Shown here piece by piece: positions 54,319-63,769 of a DNA stretch of 64,000 nucleotides. The stretch comes from CAZEWZ01 sp964516765 (lineage in GTDB: Bacteria > Bacteroidota > Bacteroidia > Flavobacteriales > UBA7430): assembly GCA_964516765.1 (NCBI GenBank), contig CAZEWZ010000006.1, positions 26,750 to 90,749 on the forward strand. Reading direction: 5' to 3'. Below the pieces are notes generated by a model. The model had not been told where the DNA came from. It saw only the letters and a program-made list of their open reading frames with translations, and searched no databases. Position 1 is the stretch's first letter, and each line of letters begins with the position of its first letter. The position numbers were made by a program, and so were the translations under genes.

Positions 54319-55119
54319 ATGAGAACCGATATATACATTGGACATCAAAAATATGAACTAGACTTTTCCAAACCCAAGGACTTATCTATTCCAATCCACT
54401 TCAACGGTGAACAACCCAATACTTATGGAGTAGATAGAGCCAGTTCTGCCCCATACAAAGACGGCCAATTTATTGGAGATAGAAGAAAAAATGGCCCTTG
54501 TAATTTTGAGACTTATCACATTACTCCCCACTGCAACGGAACCCACACTGAATGTATTGGCCACATAACAAAAGAGCGTATTGATGTTTTAAGCTCGTTG
54601 AAAGATGTAATGATTCCCAGCTATCTAATTAGTATTAAACCGGAACCCACTGATGAGTCATATTCGCCTGACTTGAAAAAAGAAGACCTATTGATAACCA
54701 AAGAGCTACTTCAAAAAAAGCTCAACGGGGTATCAACATATTTCTTAAGAGGTCTGATCATTCGAACGTTACCAAATCTTGAAAGAAAAAAATCACAAGA
54801 TTATATGCAGCATACCCCCGCCTTTTTCAGCATCGATGCAATGAATTATATCAGAGAAATTGGCGTTCAGCATCTGCTTGTAGATATCCCCTCAGTAGAC
54901 AGACTCTTCGACGATGGAATTCTTTCGGCTCACAATATATTTTGGGATACCCGGGGAAAAAAATACAACCCGAAAACAAAAAACAAAACCATCACAGAAA
55001 TGATTTTTGTTGAAAATACAATTCTTGATGGAATATATCTACTAAACATTCAAATCCCAGCTTTTGTTGCAGATGCAGCTCCTAGCCGGCCAATTATTTT
55101 TGAAATCAATGAACTTTAA
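54319..55119 (+). CDS. Cyclase-family metal hydrolase (probable kynurenine formamidase)
   Basis: A 266-residue protein of the cyclase family (PF04199), which includes the KynB formamidase that hydrolyses N-formylkynurenine to kynurenine. The metal site HCNGTHTECIGH (HxxGTHxE) is present, with a later IPSVDRLFDDG segment. It is longer than KynB (about 210 residues) and belongs to a divergent subgroup, so formamidase activity is inferred from the family and its place between kynA and kynU. Its 3' end overlaps kynU by 11 bp. Confidence 0.87.
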   Translation: MRTDIYIGHQKYELDFSKPKDLSIPIHFNGEQPNTYGVDRASSAPYKDGQFIGDRRKNGPCNFETYHITPHCNGTHTECIGHITKERIDVLSSLKDVMIPSYLISIKPEPTDESYSPDLKKEDLLITKELLQKKLNGVSTYFLRGLIIRTLPNLERKKSQDYMQHTPAFFSIDAMNYIREIGVQHLLVDIPSVDRLFDDGILSAHNIFWDTRGKKYNPKTKNKTITEMIFVENTILDGIYLLNIQIPAFVADAAPSRPIIFEINEL

Positions 55120-56359
55120 AAATACATCAGAATACGCTTTTCTTTTAGATAAACAAGACAAGCTGAAAAACTACAGGGAGGAATTTCACCTTCCTAAAAA
55201 CACAAAAGAAGAGAATCACATATACCTTTGCGGAAACTCTTTAGGGCTTCAACCTAAGAGAACAAAGACATTCCTAGACCAAGAATTAAAAGATTGGGCT
55301 CAACTTGGAGTAGAGGGACATATGTATGCAAAAAATCCTTGGCTGTCCTATCACGAATTTCTTGCAAAAGGCTTTTCTAAAGTAGTGGGAGCTTTGCCTT
55401 CGGAAGTAGTCGCCATGAATTCTTTGACAGTAAACCTTCACCTAATGATGGTTTCCTTTTACAGGCCAAAGCAAACAAAATTCAAAATCATAATCGAAGA
55501 TGATGCTTTTCCTTCGGATATATATACCGTAAATTCTCAAATCGAACACTATGGCTATGATCCAAATGAAGCCTTAATAAAAATTAAACCTAGAAAAGGA
55601 GAATTTGCATTGAGAACAGAGGATATTCTAAAAACAATTAAAGAACAAGGTGATCAGATCGCTCTGATTATGCTCGGTGGAGTCAATTATTATACCGGAC
55701 AAGTTTTTGACTTCAAAACAATCACAAAAAATGCACATCAGAAAAATATCATCGTCGGATTTGACCTTGCCCATGGAGCCGGAAACATATATCTAGACCT
55801 TCATCAATGGGATGTCGATTTTGCAGTATGGTGTTCTTATAAGTACTTAAACTCTGGTCCTGGTTCGGTAGCTGGAGCATTTATTCATGAAAAACACCAC
55901 AATCAAAATCTACACAGATTTGCTGGTTGGTGGGGGCACAACAAAGAAAATAGGTTTGATATGCCGGATGTTTTTGATCCCATTCAAAGTGCAGAAGGAT
56001 GGCAACTAAGTAATCCCCCAATTTTGTCATTGGCCGCTATCCGTGCATCTTTATCAATCTTTGATGAGGTAGGAATGGAACCCTTAATTGAAAAATCAAA
56101 AAAAATGACTAAATATCTTCGTTTCCTATTGAGTCAGACTAAAACTAATCAGATAGAGATTATTACACCAGAAAACAGCGGATGTCAACTTTCGATTCGG
56201 GTAAAGAATGGAAATAAAAAACTATTTGACCAGATAACTGAAAAAGGAGTGATTGCAGATTGGCGTGAACCAGATGTCATTCGTATTGCACCAGTTCCTC
56301 TTTACAACAATTATAATGACCTATTCAAATTTTATAAAATTTTAGAATCTGTTTTATGA
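55109..56359 (+). CDS. kynU: Kynureninase
   Basis: PLP enzyme that cleaves kynurenine or 3-hydroxykynurenine to anthranilate or 3-hydroxyanthranilate and alanine. The 416-residue protein has YLCGNSLGLQPKRTK near the N-terminus, VAMNSLTVNLHLMMVSFY, the aldimine segment VWCSYKYLNSGPGSVAGAF with Lys245, and FAGWWGHNKENRFDMP in the C-terminal domain. The start is placed at the ATG at 55109, 11 bp inside the preceding gene; an ATG at 55064 would run 56 bp into it. Overlaps kmo by 4 bp. Confidence 0.95.
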   Translation: MNFKNTSEYAFLLDKQDKLKNYREEFHLPKNTKEENHIYLCGNSLGLQPKRTKTFLDQELKDWAQLGVEGHMYAKNPWLSYHEFLAKGFSKVVGALPSEVVAMNSLTVNLHLMMVSFYRPKQTKFKIIIEDDAFPSDIYTVNSQIEHYGYDPNEALIKIKPRKGEFALRTEDILKTIKEQGDQIALIMLGGVNYYTGQVFDFKTITKNAHQKNIIVGFDLAHGAGNIYLDLHQWDVDFAVWCSYKYLNSGPGSVAGAFIHEKHHNQNLHRFAGWWGHNKENRFDMPDVFDPIQSAEGWQLSNPPILSLAAIRASLSIFDEVGMEPLIEKSKKMTKYLRFLLSQTKTNQIEIITPENSGCQLSIRVKNGNKKLFDQITEKGVIADWREPDVIRIAPVPLYNNYNDLFKFYKILESVL

Positions 56360-57690
56360 AAAAATCAATTTCTATTGCTGGTGCAGGACTAGTGGGTTCT
56401 TTGTGTGCCTTATATATGTGTAAAAGAGGTTATAAAACAACCATCTATGAGCGAAGAAACGACCTAAGGTCTGAAATTATTACAGCGGGGAAATCAATTA
56501 ATTTGGCTCTTTCTACCCGCGGTTGGACAGCACTTAAAAAAGTAGGGGCTGACCTTGAAGTAGAGAAAATTGCCATTCCGATGTACAAGAGAGTAATGCA
56601 TGATTCCGAAGGAAATCTGGTCGATCAGGAATATGGAAACCCAGGTCAAGCAATTTTCTCTGTGGCAAGAGCAGAACTCAATGTAATGCTGATGCACCTT
56701 GCAGTGAAAAGTGGGGCCTCCATCGAGTGCAATGAGAAATTTATCGATATTGACTTCAAAACCGGAACAACGACCTTTGAAAATACTCATACAAAGAAAA
56801 TAAAGAAAGTGACTTCAGATCTTGTTGTAGGGGCTGATGGCGCCTTCTCTAATGTCCGATCACAGATGATAAAGCGACGACGTCAACAATATTCTCAACA
56901 TTATATTGACCACGCTTATAAGGAATTATTGATTCCTGCAAATGAGGATGGTACACATAAAATTGAAAAAAACGCCTTACATATTTGGCCAAGAGGAAGC
57001 TTTATGCTAATCGCTTTGCCAAATATGGACGGAAGCTATACATGTACCTTGTTTGCTCCATATGAGGGAAAAGATTCCTTTGAAGAATTAAATTCAAAAG
57101 AAAGTATCTTGGCTTATTTCGACAAAACATTCCCAGATTTTACTGAACTGGTCCCAGACCTATATGAGCAATTTATTAGCAATCCTACTTCACCTATGGC
57201 TATTATGAGAACAGATCCATGGCATGTATTCGATAAGGCTGTTCTCGTTGGAGACTCTGCACATGCGACCGTTCCATTCTATGGCCAGGGAATGAATTCT
57301 GGTTTTGAAGATTGCCGAGTACTAGACGAGTTATTGGACAAACACGAAGACAATTTCGGGGAATGCTTAGACGAATATTCTAGAGTAAGAAAACCCAATG
57401 GTGACGGAGTTCAAGATCTTTCTATGCATAATTTTATTGTGATGCGAGACAAAACAGCAGATCCTATTTTTTTGCTTCAGAAAAAAATTGAACAAAAATT
57501 TGCTCAACGCCATCCCGAAAAATGGATCCCTCTATACTCAATGGTCAGCTTTTCTAATATTTCTTATGCAAAAGCTTGGAAAATCGGACAACACCAAGAA
57601 AAATTAATGGAAACCATCATGAAAATACCTCAAATTGAAAAAATTTGGAACCAGGAAGAAATCATGAAAAAAATGGAGGAATTAATTTAA
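56356..57690 (+). CDS. kmo: Kynurenine 3-monooxygenase
   Basis: FAD-dependent hydroxylase that makes 3-hydroxykynurenine using NADPH and O2. The 444-residue protein opens with the FAD loop IAGAGLVGSLCALYMCKRGY (GxGxxG at residues 9-14), has SINLALSTRGW, DLVVGADGAFSNVR (second FAD motif) and AVLVGDSAHATVPFYGQGMN. The basic C-terminal helical region agrees with membrane association seen in eukaryotic enzymes, although a true span is not evident. Last gene of the operon; its stop overlaps the stop of the convergent NamZ-like gene by 4 bp. Confidence 0.95.
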   Translation: MKKSISIAGAGLVGSLCALYMCKRGYKTTIYERRNDLRSEIITAGKSINLALSTRGWTALKKVGADLEVEKIAIPMYKRVMHDSEGNLVDQEYGNPGQAIFSVARAELNVMLMHLAVKSGASIECNEKFIDIDFKTGTTTFENTHTKKIKKVTSDLVVGADGAFSNVRSQMIKRRRQQYSQHYIDHAYKELLIPANEDGTHKIEKNALHIWPRGSFMLIALPNMDGSYTCTLFAPYEGKDSFEELNSKESILAYFDKTFPDFTELVPDLYEQFISNPTSPMAIMRTDPWHVFDKAVLVGDSAHATVPFYGQGMNSGFEDCRVLDELLDKHEDNFGECLDEYSRVRKPNGDGVQDLSMHNFIVMRDKTADPIFLLQKKIEQKFAQRHPEKWIPLYSMVSFSNISYAKAWKIGQHQEKLMETIMKIPQIEKIWNQEEIMKKMEELI

Positions 57691-58838
57691 GGATATAGTA
57701 AATATAATTGGCGCACGTTTTTGAATTCCTCAAGCCCTTGAGACCAAGTTTCCTTTATTTGATTTTCTGTCCAACCTAATTCAATTTGTTTACGAAGCTC
57801 CGTTGTACCGGAAAGTTTATCGAAAAAAGAATTAAAAAAAGGCCTTTTCAGGTATTTATATTGGCGATAGGAATCAATCAAATAAGATAGATTTATTTCT
57901 TTTCCAATAGTACTTTTGTGCAGATCCCATCCACAACATTCTTTATCTTTATATTTTGGGTATTTAGCTCCAGCTCTAGAAATTGGCGTAAAATAAAAAC
58001 TACATGAATCCAAGAAAGGGGAACCTAATACCTGAAATTGATACTTTGTTCCTCTGCCCACACTTAGGTCTGTTCCTTCAAACAAGCACAATGAAGGGTA
58101 AAGGGAAATAGATTGAGAATTAGGAAGATTGGGAGATGGTTTAATTGGAAGTTCATAAGGCATCTGGTGGTTGTAATTCTGCATCTCTTGCCAATATAAT
58201 TGGCATTGTAGAGAATCACTTAACCAATACTCTCCATTAATCATTTGAGCATACTCAGATAGAGTCATTCCATGAACTATAGGAATAGGATGCATTCCAA
58301 CGAAAGACGCTAATCCAGGCTCTAGAATAGGCCCATCTATGTAATGTCCATTTGGATTAGGACGGTCTAAAACTAATATAGGAATATCGTTCTCTGCACA
58401 AGCCTCCATAACATAATGAAGAGTTGAAATATAGGTGTAAAATCGGGCGCCCACATCTTGAATATCAAAAACTATAATATCTACAGAATCTAGTAACTCT
58501 TTAGAGGGCTTCTTGCTCGATCCGTATAAAGAATAAATAGCTAATCCAGTTTTTTCGTCGGTAGTATCGTGAATTTGAGAGCCTGCATCTGCTTCTCCTC
58601 TAAACCCATGCTCGGGAGCAAAAACTTTTTCAATATGAATATTCCTTGAGAGCAAGGTATCTACCAAATGAACTCCATGGACTTCTGAACTTTGGTTCGC
58701 AACTATAGCCACACGCTTGTCCTCGAGTAATCCAATATATTTATCTAATTGCTCAGCACCCATTTGTAAGGGGCCGAAAGAAGAATTGGCGTGACATCCA
58801 AGTAGTAAACATGAAATAAAAAAGGTTAGAAGTCTCAT
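57687..58838 (-). CDS. namZ: DUF1343 / NamZ-type exo-beta-N-acetylmuramidase lipoprotein
   Basis: Predicted peptidoglycan-recycling hydrolase that removes terminal MurNAc (family GH171). The chosen start at 58838 gives MRLLTFFISCLLLGCHANSS, a lipoprotein signal with Cys15; an upstream in-frame ATG at 58913 would cross the start of the divergent permease. Family signatures: VAIVANQSSEVHGVHLVDTL, FAPEHGFRGEADAG, IVFDIQDVGARFYTYISTL and DRPNPNGHYIDGP. Mature length about 370 is normal. The 39-bp space upstream is shared with the LolC/FtsX-like gene. Confidence 0.92.
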   Translation of the reverse strand: MRLLTFFISCLLLGCHANSSFGPLQMGAEQLDKYIGLLEDKRVAIVANQSSEVHGVHLVDTLLSRNIHIEKVFAPEHGFRGEADAGSQIHDTTDEKTGLAIYSLYGSSKKPSKELLDSVDIIVFDIQDVGARFYTYISTLHYVMEACAENDIPILVLDRPNPNGHYIDGPILEPGLASFVGMHPIPIVHGMTLSEYAQMINGEYWLSDSLQCQLYWQEMQNYNHQMPYELPIKPSPNLPNSQSISLYPSLCLFEGTDLSVGRGTKYQFQVLGSPFLDSCSFYFTPISRAGAKYPKYKDKECCGWDLHKSTIGKEINLSYLIDSYRQYKYLKRPFFNSFFDKLSGTTELRKQIELGWTENQIKETWSQGLEEFKNVRQLYLLYP

Positions 58839-58877
58839 TTTAGTATCTTTGAAAACACGAATATAAAGTATATCACT

Positions 58878-60110
58878 TTGAATTTTGAAAAATTTATAGC
58901 AAAACGCCTTCACAGCGAAAAAAATTTAGAGCATTCCATTTCCACTCCAATACTTAAAATGGCGATTGCAGCGGTCAGTCTAAGTATTTCCGTCATGATT
59001 ATAGCCCTTTCAATTGGAAAGGGCTTACAACAAAAAATTGGCAGTAAAGTAAGCGGATTTACCTCTGATATCCAGATTCGTCCCTTAGACTTAAATCAAT
59101 CCATCGAATCAAAGCCGATTAGCTTGGACAGCGTATTATTGAAAAGTTTAAATCAAATTACATCCATTGAAAAGCTCCATCCAGAAATCACAAAAAATGC
59201 GCTCATAAAAACAGATACTGAATTTGATGGGGTCTTAGTGAAAGGATTTGACCACAATTATGATTGGACTTTTTTTGAAAAGCATCTCGTCCAGGGACGA
59301 TGTCCAATTTATATTAAAGAAGAAAAAAGTCTAGAAATTTTGGTATCAAAAAACATTTCTCAAAAGCTAGGACTTGTTATAAATCAAGAAGTGTTGTTTT
59401 ATTTTCAGGGCAAAAACAGGGCAAAAGCCATTATTCGTAAATTTAAAATATCCGGAATATATGTAACCGGAATTGAACTTTTTGATGACTATTATACTAT
59501 TGTTGACATAAAACAATTACAAAAAATAAATCGATGGGAGAAAAATCAATTTAGCTCACTTGAAATAGGAATTTATACGGGGAGTGATAAAGACAAAACA
59601 CTCGACTTAGTAAAAATATTTAGTCCTTATGATACCCAAGTCATCAGCAGTAAAGAGCGATATTCTCAAATTTTTGACTGGATACGACTTTTTGACATCA
59701 ATATTCTCCTCATTATATTCATTATGGTACTGGTGGCTTGCATCAACATGATCAGCTCTCTGCTCATTGTTATTTTGGAAAGAACAAAGATGATTGGATT
59801 ATTAAGATCCCTTGGAGCAAAACAAGTATCAATCAAAAAAATATTTCTTTACCACGCATTTTACTTACTTAAGAAGGGGCTCTTAATAGGAAATACATTG
59901 GGTTTAACATTAATTGGTCTACAACATTTCTTTGCTCCCTTAAAGTTAGACCCCAATCATTATTATGTTAAGGAAGTACCAGTTTTATTGAGTCTGGAAA
60001 ACTGGCTTTTGATCAACCTTATTTCTATTCTAATATGCATGGTGATACTTTTAATTCCTGCCCAAATTATTAAAAAGATAGAGCCTGTTGAGGCACTTCG
60101 TTATGAATAA
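58878..60110 (+). CDS. FtsX/LolC-like ABC transporter permease
   Basis: A 410-residue membrane protein of the MacB/FtsX type: one N-terminal span (MAIAAVSLSISVMIIALSIG), a large extracytoplasmic domain (about 60-265), and three C-terminal spans containing the FtsX coupling region VILERTKMIGLLRSLGAKQ, then a final PVEALRYE. This plan matches LolC/LolE lipoprotein-release permeases, but no LolD ATPase is adjacent. The start is TTG at 58878, needed to include the cytoplasmic lead sequence; the next Met would remove it. It ends 10 bp inside the convergent aldolase gene. Confidence 0.9.
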   Translation: MNFEKFIAKRLHSEKNLEHSISTPILKMAIAAVSLSISVMIIALSIGKGLQQKIGSKVSGFTSDIQIRPLDLNQSIESKPISLDSVLLKSLNQITSIEKLHPEITKNALIKTDTEFDGVLVKGFDHNYDWTFFEKHLVQGRCPIYIKEEKSLEILVSKNISQKLGLVINQEVLFYFQGKNRAKAIIRKFKISGIYVTGIELFDDYYTIVDIKQLQKINRWEKNQFSSLEIGIYTGSDKDKTLDLVKIFSPYDTQVISSKERYSQIFDWIRLFDINILLIIFIMVLVACINMISSLLIVILERTKMIGLLRSLGAKQVSIKKIFLYHAFYLLKKGLLIGNTLGLTLIGLQHFFAPLKLDPNHYYVKEVPVLLSLENWLLINLISILICMVILLIPAQIIKKIEPVEALRYE

Positions 60111-61114
60111 GAAACCAATGCTAGTTTAACCTCCTCTAGCATCTGGTCATCAAACTGCAAGTGGGTCACAAAACGAATCTGATCAGAACCTAATAACGAG
60201 CATAGAATATTTTTATCCTTCAGATAGGAAAATAAATGCGAAGAATTATCAACAGTAAAAATCACAATATTAGTTTCCACAGGAAGTATATTTTGTACTG
60301 TCTTCATCTTCGATAATACAGCTGATATTTCTTTCGCTCGTCTGTGGTCTTCAACTAAAAGAGGTACATTAAAATCTAAAGCATATGCACCTGCAGCGGC
60401 TAAATATCCTGCTTGCCGCATACCACCCCCTAAGACTTTTCGAACTCTTTTTGCCTTATGAATAAAGGCGGCAGAACCCAACAATAGAGAACCTATGGGA
60501 GCACCTAATCCTTTGGAGAGACAAATTGAAATACTATCCAAAATAGAGCCATAATCTTTAGGTTCGGTATGAGTCTTTACGATGGCATTATACAATCGAG
60601 CGCCGTCCATATGAAAAGCAAAGTTTTTATTTTTACAAAATGAGGATAATTCTTGGAGAGTCTCTAAATCATAACAAGCTCCCCCGCCTTTGTTTGTGGT
60701 ATTTTCGACACAGACCAATCGGGTAGTTGGGTAGTGTACATTCTCCTCCCTCAATGCGGCTTCAATGAGAGGAACAGATAATTTACCATATTGGCCTTTT
60801 ATGAGCTTTACTGAGGCGGAAGAATTGAATGCAATTCCTCCACCTTCGTAATAATATACATGAGATGTAGCATCACAGATAACCTCGTCTCCTGGCTGAG
60901 TGTGGACTTTAATAGCGATTTGGTTAGCCATTGTACCAGAGGGGCAAAACAAAGCAGACTCCATCCCGAAAATAGATGCAATCTTGTATTCAAGAGATTT
61001 TACAGTATCGTCCTCGTCCCAGACATCATCTCCCACCTCTGCTTGAAACATAAACTGGAGCATCTTCTTACAAGGCTTTGTGAAAGTATCACTTCTCAAT
61101 TCTATTTTTCTCAT
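60101..61114 (-). CDS. Low-specificity L-threonine aldolase
   Basis: PLP enzyme that cleaves threonine or allo-threonine to glycine and acetaldehyde. The 337-residue protein opens IELRSDTFTKPCKKML, has FCPSGTMANQIA, the PLP-phosphate HMDGARLYNA segment and SICLSKGLGAPIGSLLLG with the aldimine Lys201. Length is normal for the family. Its start overlaps the shikimate-kinase stop by 4 bp, placing it in a minus-strand run with aroK and an SDR gene. Confidence 0.95.
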   Translation of the reverse strand: MRKIELRSDTFTKPCKKMLQFMFQAEVGDDVWDEDDTVKSLEYKIASIFGMESALFCPSGTMANQIAIKVHTQPGDEVICDATSHVYYYEGGGIAFNSSASVKLIKGQYGKLSVPLIEAALREENVHYPTTRLVCVENTTNKGGGACYDLETLQELSSFCKNKNFAFHMDGARLYNAIVKTHTEPKDYGSILDSISICLSKGLGAPIGSLLLGSAAFIHKAKRVRKVLGGGMRQAGYLAAAGAYALDFNVPLLVEDHRRAKEISAVLSKMKTVQNILPVETNIVIFTVDNSSHLFSYLKDKNILCSLLGSDQIRFVTHLQFDDQMLEEVKLALVSYS

Positions 61115-61623
61115 CTGAAAAGTATTTTTATTTCATTGGACACTTCAGAGACGGATTTGCCTTTGGTTTCAATAATATACTTGGATTGCATATAATATTT
61201 CTCTCGATTTTCCAACTCTGTAGAAACAAATTCTCTTAGGATATTTTCGTCCTTAAAAAAACCAATCTTAGGACGATTATTTTTACTGAGCCATAATCTA
61301 GAGGCAATAATATCAATAGGTGTTTTTAAATAAATTGTTTCACCAAATTCGTTCATCAAATCTATAGTTCTATCATAACAAGGCATTCCTCCACCAGAAG
61401 AAACAATAAGATTTTCTTGATTAATTAAAAAATCAAGACACTCTTTTTCCTTTTGGCGAAAGACTGACTCACCATACATAGAAAATATTGCTGGAATCGT
61501 TTGGCACATTCGTCCCTCAATCCATTGGTCAGTATCAACCCACCTAAAGTTAAGTAAAAGACTCAACACCTCCCCTACAGTAGTTTTTCCAGAAGCCATA
61601 TGTCCGACAAGAAATAATTTCAT
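61111..61623 (-). CDS. aroK: Shikimate kinase
   Basis: Phosphorylates shikimate at O3 with ATP. The 170-residue P-loop kinase has GHMASGKTT at residues 7-15 (Walker A), the shikimate-binding VDTDQWIE and FRQKEKE segments, and SSGGGMPC in the lid-side region. Together with aroE at 37026-37754 it covers two consecutive shikimate steps. It begins directly after the SDR stop and overlaps the threonine aldolase start by 4 bp. Confidence 0.95.
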   Translation of the reverse strand: MKLFLVGHMASGKTTVGEVLSLLLNFRWVDTDQWIEGRMCQTIPAIFSMYGESVFRQKEKECLDFLINQENLIVSSGGGMPCYDRTIDLMNEFGETIYLKTPIDIIASRLWLSKNNRPKIGFFKDENILREFVSTELENREKYYMQSKYIIETKGKSVSEVSNEIKILFR

Positions 61624-62427
61624 CTAAAATGGAGCATTGGATTCTTTGCTCATGTGATTGAACACCAAATGATCGACCCAGCGAGGAAACCACTTATTTA
61701 GAAAAACAGTTAATTTACCTTTGGATGTAAGCGTAATACGATCTTTCCTATGCAGGACTGCATCTACAATATAAGATGCAACTTCTTCTGGTTGCATCAT
61801 TTTCTCTTCGTTTCTGGAAGATTCTCCCTGAGTAGACCCATCACTTGAGAGAGCTTTATTTCGGATGTTTGATGCAGTAAATCCTGGGCATGCAATCAAA
61901 ACATGCAATCCTTTCTTTAAGTTTTCTATGCGCAAAGATTCTAAAAATCCATGCATAGCGAATTTAGATGCTGAATAGCCTGCTCTTCCTGGTAAACCCT
62001 TGTAACCCGCAATGGAAGATACCCCCACAACAGAACCTTTGTTAGATAAAATACTTTTAAGAGCATACTTAGTGCAATAAACTGTTGACCAGAAGTTTAT
62101 ATCCATCAATTTCCGAATCACTGAGAGATCTACATCCATGAATGAAGCTCGCATCGATATTCCTGCATTATTAACTAGCACATCTATTTGACCGAATTTT
62201 TCTAATACTTTAGTAATTAAGTATTTACAAGAATCTTGTTGACTAAGGTCTGCCACCACATATAAAACCTTCGCTCCAGATGAAGATAATTCATTGGTGA
62301 TTTGAATAAGTTTATCTTCAGATCTAGCCACTAAAACGACAATGGCATTTTGGGCAGCAAAGCTCTCGGCACAAGCTTTTCCAATTCCAGATGAGGCTCC
62401 CGTAACAATTACAACTTTATTTTTCAT
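61624..62427 (-). CDS. SDR-family oxidoreductase (canonical catalytic residues)
   Basis: A 267-residue short-chain dehydrogenase with VTGASSGIGKACAES (cofactor loop), NNAGISMRA, and the full active site SSIAGYKGLPGRAGYSASK (Ser, Tyr, Lys all present), then a basic, hydrophobic C-terminal tail (VFLNKWFPRWVDHLVFNHM) that may touch the membrane, as in the DHRS7-like group. The substrate is unknown. A TATCTTTG -7-like box lies at plus 62468-62475, 41 bp upstream. First gene of the SDR-aroK-aldolase run. Confidence 0.92.
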   Translation of the reverse strand: MKNKVVIVTGASSGIGKACAESFAAQNAIVVLVARSEDKLIQITNELSSSGAKVLYVVADLSQQDSCKYLITKVLEKFGQIDVLVNNAGISMRASFMDVDLSVIRKLMDINFWSTVYCTKYALKSILSNKGSVVGVSSIAGYKGLPGRAGYSASKFAMHGFLESLRIENLKKGLHVLIACPGFTASNIRNKALSSDGSTQGESSRNEEKMMQPEEVASYIVDAVLHRKDRITLTSKGKLTVFLNKWFPRWVDHLVFNHMSKESNAPF

Positions 62428-62506
62428 GTATTCCTTTTTAAATCGTAAAATTGCATTGACTTTTTAACAAAGATAAAATTATTCATCACAACTAAAGTCC
62501 TATCGC

Positions 62507-63673
62507 ATGAAGATCATTGAAGTATCGAGTAAATCTGAAATCAAACTTTTTCACCAGGTTCCTCATCATATTTACAAAATGGATTCAAACTGGATTCCAC
62601 ACATAAAACAGGAAGTCGAAGCGGTATTTAATCCTGTCAAAAATAAATACTTTAAACATGGAGAAGCTTGCCGATTTATTCTGATTGATGAGCAAGAAAA
62701 TATAATTGGAAGAATTGCTGCTTTTGTAGATAAAAGAAGATCTGAAAGTTTCAATCAACCTACGGGTGGAATAGGATTTTTTGAATGTGTAAATAATCAA
62801 GAAGCCGCCTTTAAATTATTTGATTCAGGTAAAAAATGGCTATCCGAAAAAGGAATGCAAGCAATGGATGGCCCCATTAATTTCGGAGAAAAAGACAGAT
62901 ATTGGGGTTTGCTTGTAAGCGGATTTGAATATCCTCCAATCTACTCAAATAGTTATAACCCCCCCTACTACCAAAGTTTTTTTGAAAACTATGGATTTCA
63001 AACATACTTTAACCAATTCAATTTCATTAAACCATTAGATGTAAGGCTTCCAGAAAAATATATTAAAAGATTTGAGCGAATAAATAAAAATGATGACTAT
63101 CATTTGGAATCGATTGACAAAAATAATCTAGCCAAATATGCCAAAGACTTTTGCGAAGTTTACAATTCTGCATGGAAGACCCACGACAACTTTAAAGGAA
63201 TGTCGGATGAGCAGGCAATGTCTATGCTAAAAAAGATAAAACCTGTAATGGAATCTGATCTTATTTGGTTTGCCTATTACAAAAAACAACCTATTGCCTT
63301 TAATATTATGATGCCGGAATTAAATCAATACTTTAAGGTGACAGATGGAAATTTAAATTGGTGGGGTAAATTAAAATTTATTTGGATGAAGCTTTTTAGT
63401 AAACCTAAACATGTTTGGGGTATAGCATTTGGAGTAAAACCTAAATTTCAAGGAATTGGCATGGAATCTTATGTACTTCATTTTGTAGCAGAACATCTTA
63501 GAATTAAAAGACCCTCATATAAAAGTGTTATTATTACATGGATTGGAGATTTTAACCCAAAAATGATTCATGTTACTAAGTCTATGGGCTCAGTTAATTA
63601 TCAGGACTTAAAAACCTACAGAAAGCTCTTTGACGAAACAGTTATTTTCGAGCGATCTCCAATCATTAAATGA
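62507..63673 (+). CDS. GNAT-like N-acetyltransferase-family hypothetical protein
   Basis: A 388-residue cytoplasmic protein without signal or spans. It looks like a two-domain GNAT-fold protein widespread in Bacteroidota: the first half has DGPINFGEKDRYWGLLV and YNPPYYQSFFENYGFQ, and the second half the acetyl-CoA-like loop AFGVKPKFQGIGMESYVLHF and TWIGDFNPKMIHVTKSMG. Sequence around the second domain fits a CoA-binding GNAT loop (QGIGMES). Substrate is unknown. It stands alone between a divergent SDR and the tRNA cluster. Confidence 0.75.
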   Translation: MKIIEVSSKSEIKLFHQVPHHIYKMDSNWIPHIKQEVEAVFNPVKNKYFKHGEACRFILIDEQENIIGRIAAFVDKRRSESFNQPTGGIGFFECVNNQEAAFKLFDSGKKWLSEKGMQAMDGPINFGEKDRYWGLLVSGFEYPPIYSNSYNPPYYQSFFENYGFQTYFNQFNFIKPLDVRLPEKYIKRFERINKNDDYHLESIDKNNLAKYAKDFCEVYNSAWKTHDNFKGMSDEQAMSMLKKIKPVMESDLIWFAYYKKQPIAFNIMMPELNQYFKVTDGNLNWWGKLKFIWMKLFSKPKHVWGIAFGVKPKFQGIGMESYVLHFVAEHLRIKRPSYKSVIITWIGDFNPKMIHVTKSMGSVNYQDLKTYRKLFDETVIFERSPIIK

Positions 63674-63709
63674 TTAAATTTCTATCCTAAAATAAACATT
63701 GAAGACCTA

Positions 63710-63739
63710 TTGTTGAATTAAATAATGCTTGTATATTTG
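63710..63739 (+). promoter_or_regulatory. Bacteroidota-type promoter of the tRNA cluster
   Basis: TTG (63710-63712) and TATATTTG (63732-63739) are 19 nt apart; the -7 box is an exact TAnnTTTG match. It ends 30 bp before the tRNA-Leu gene. Confidence 0.7.
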
Positions 63740-63769
63740 CCTGATTTTTGTGAAGAAAAAATATAATAC

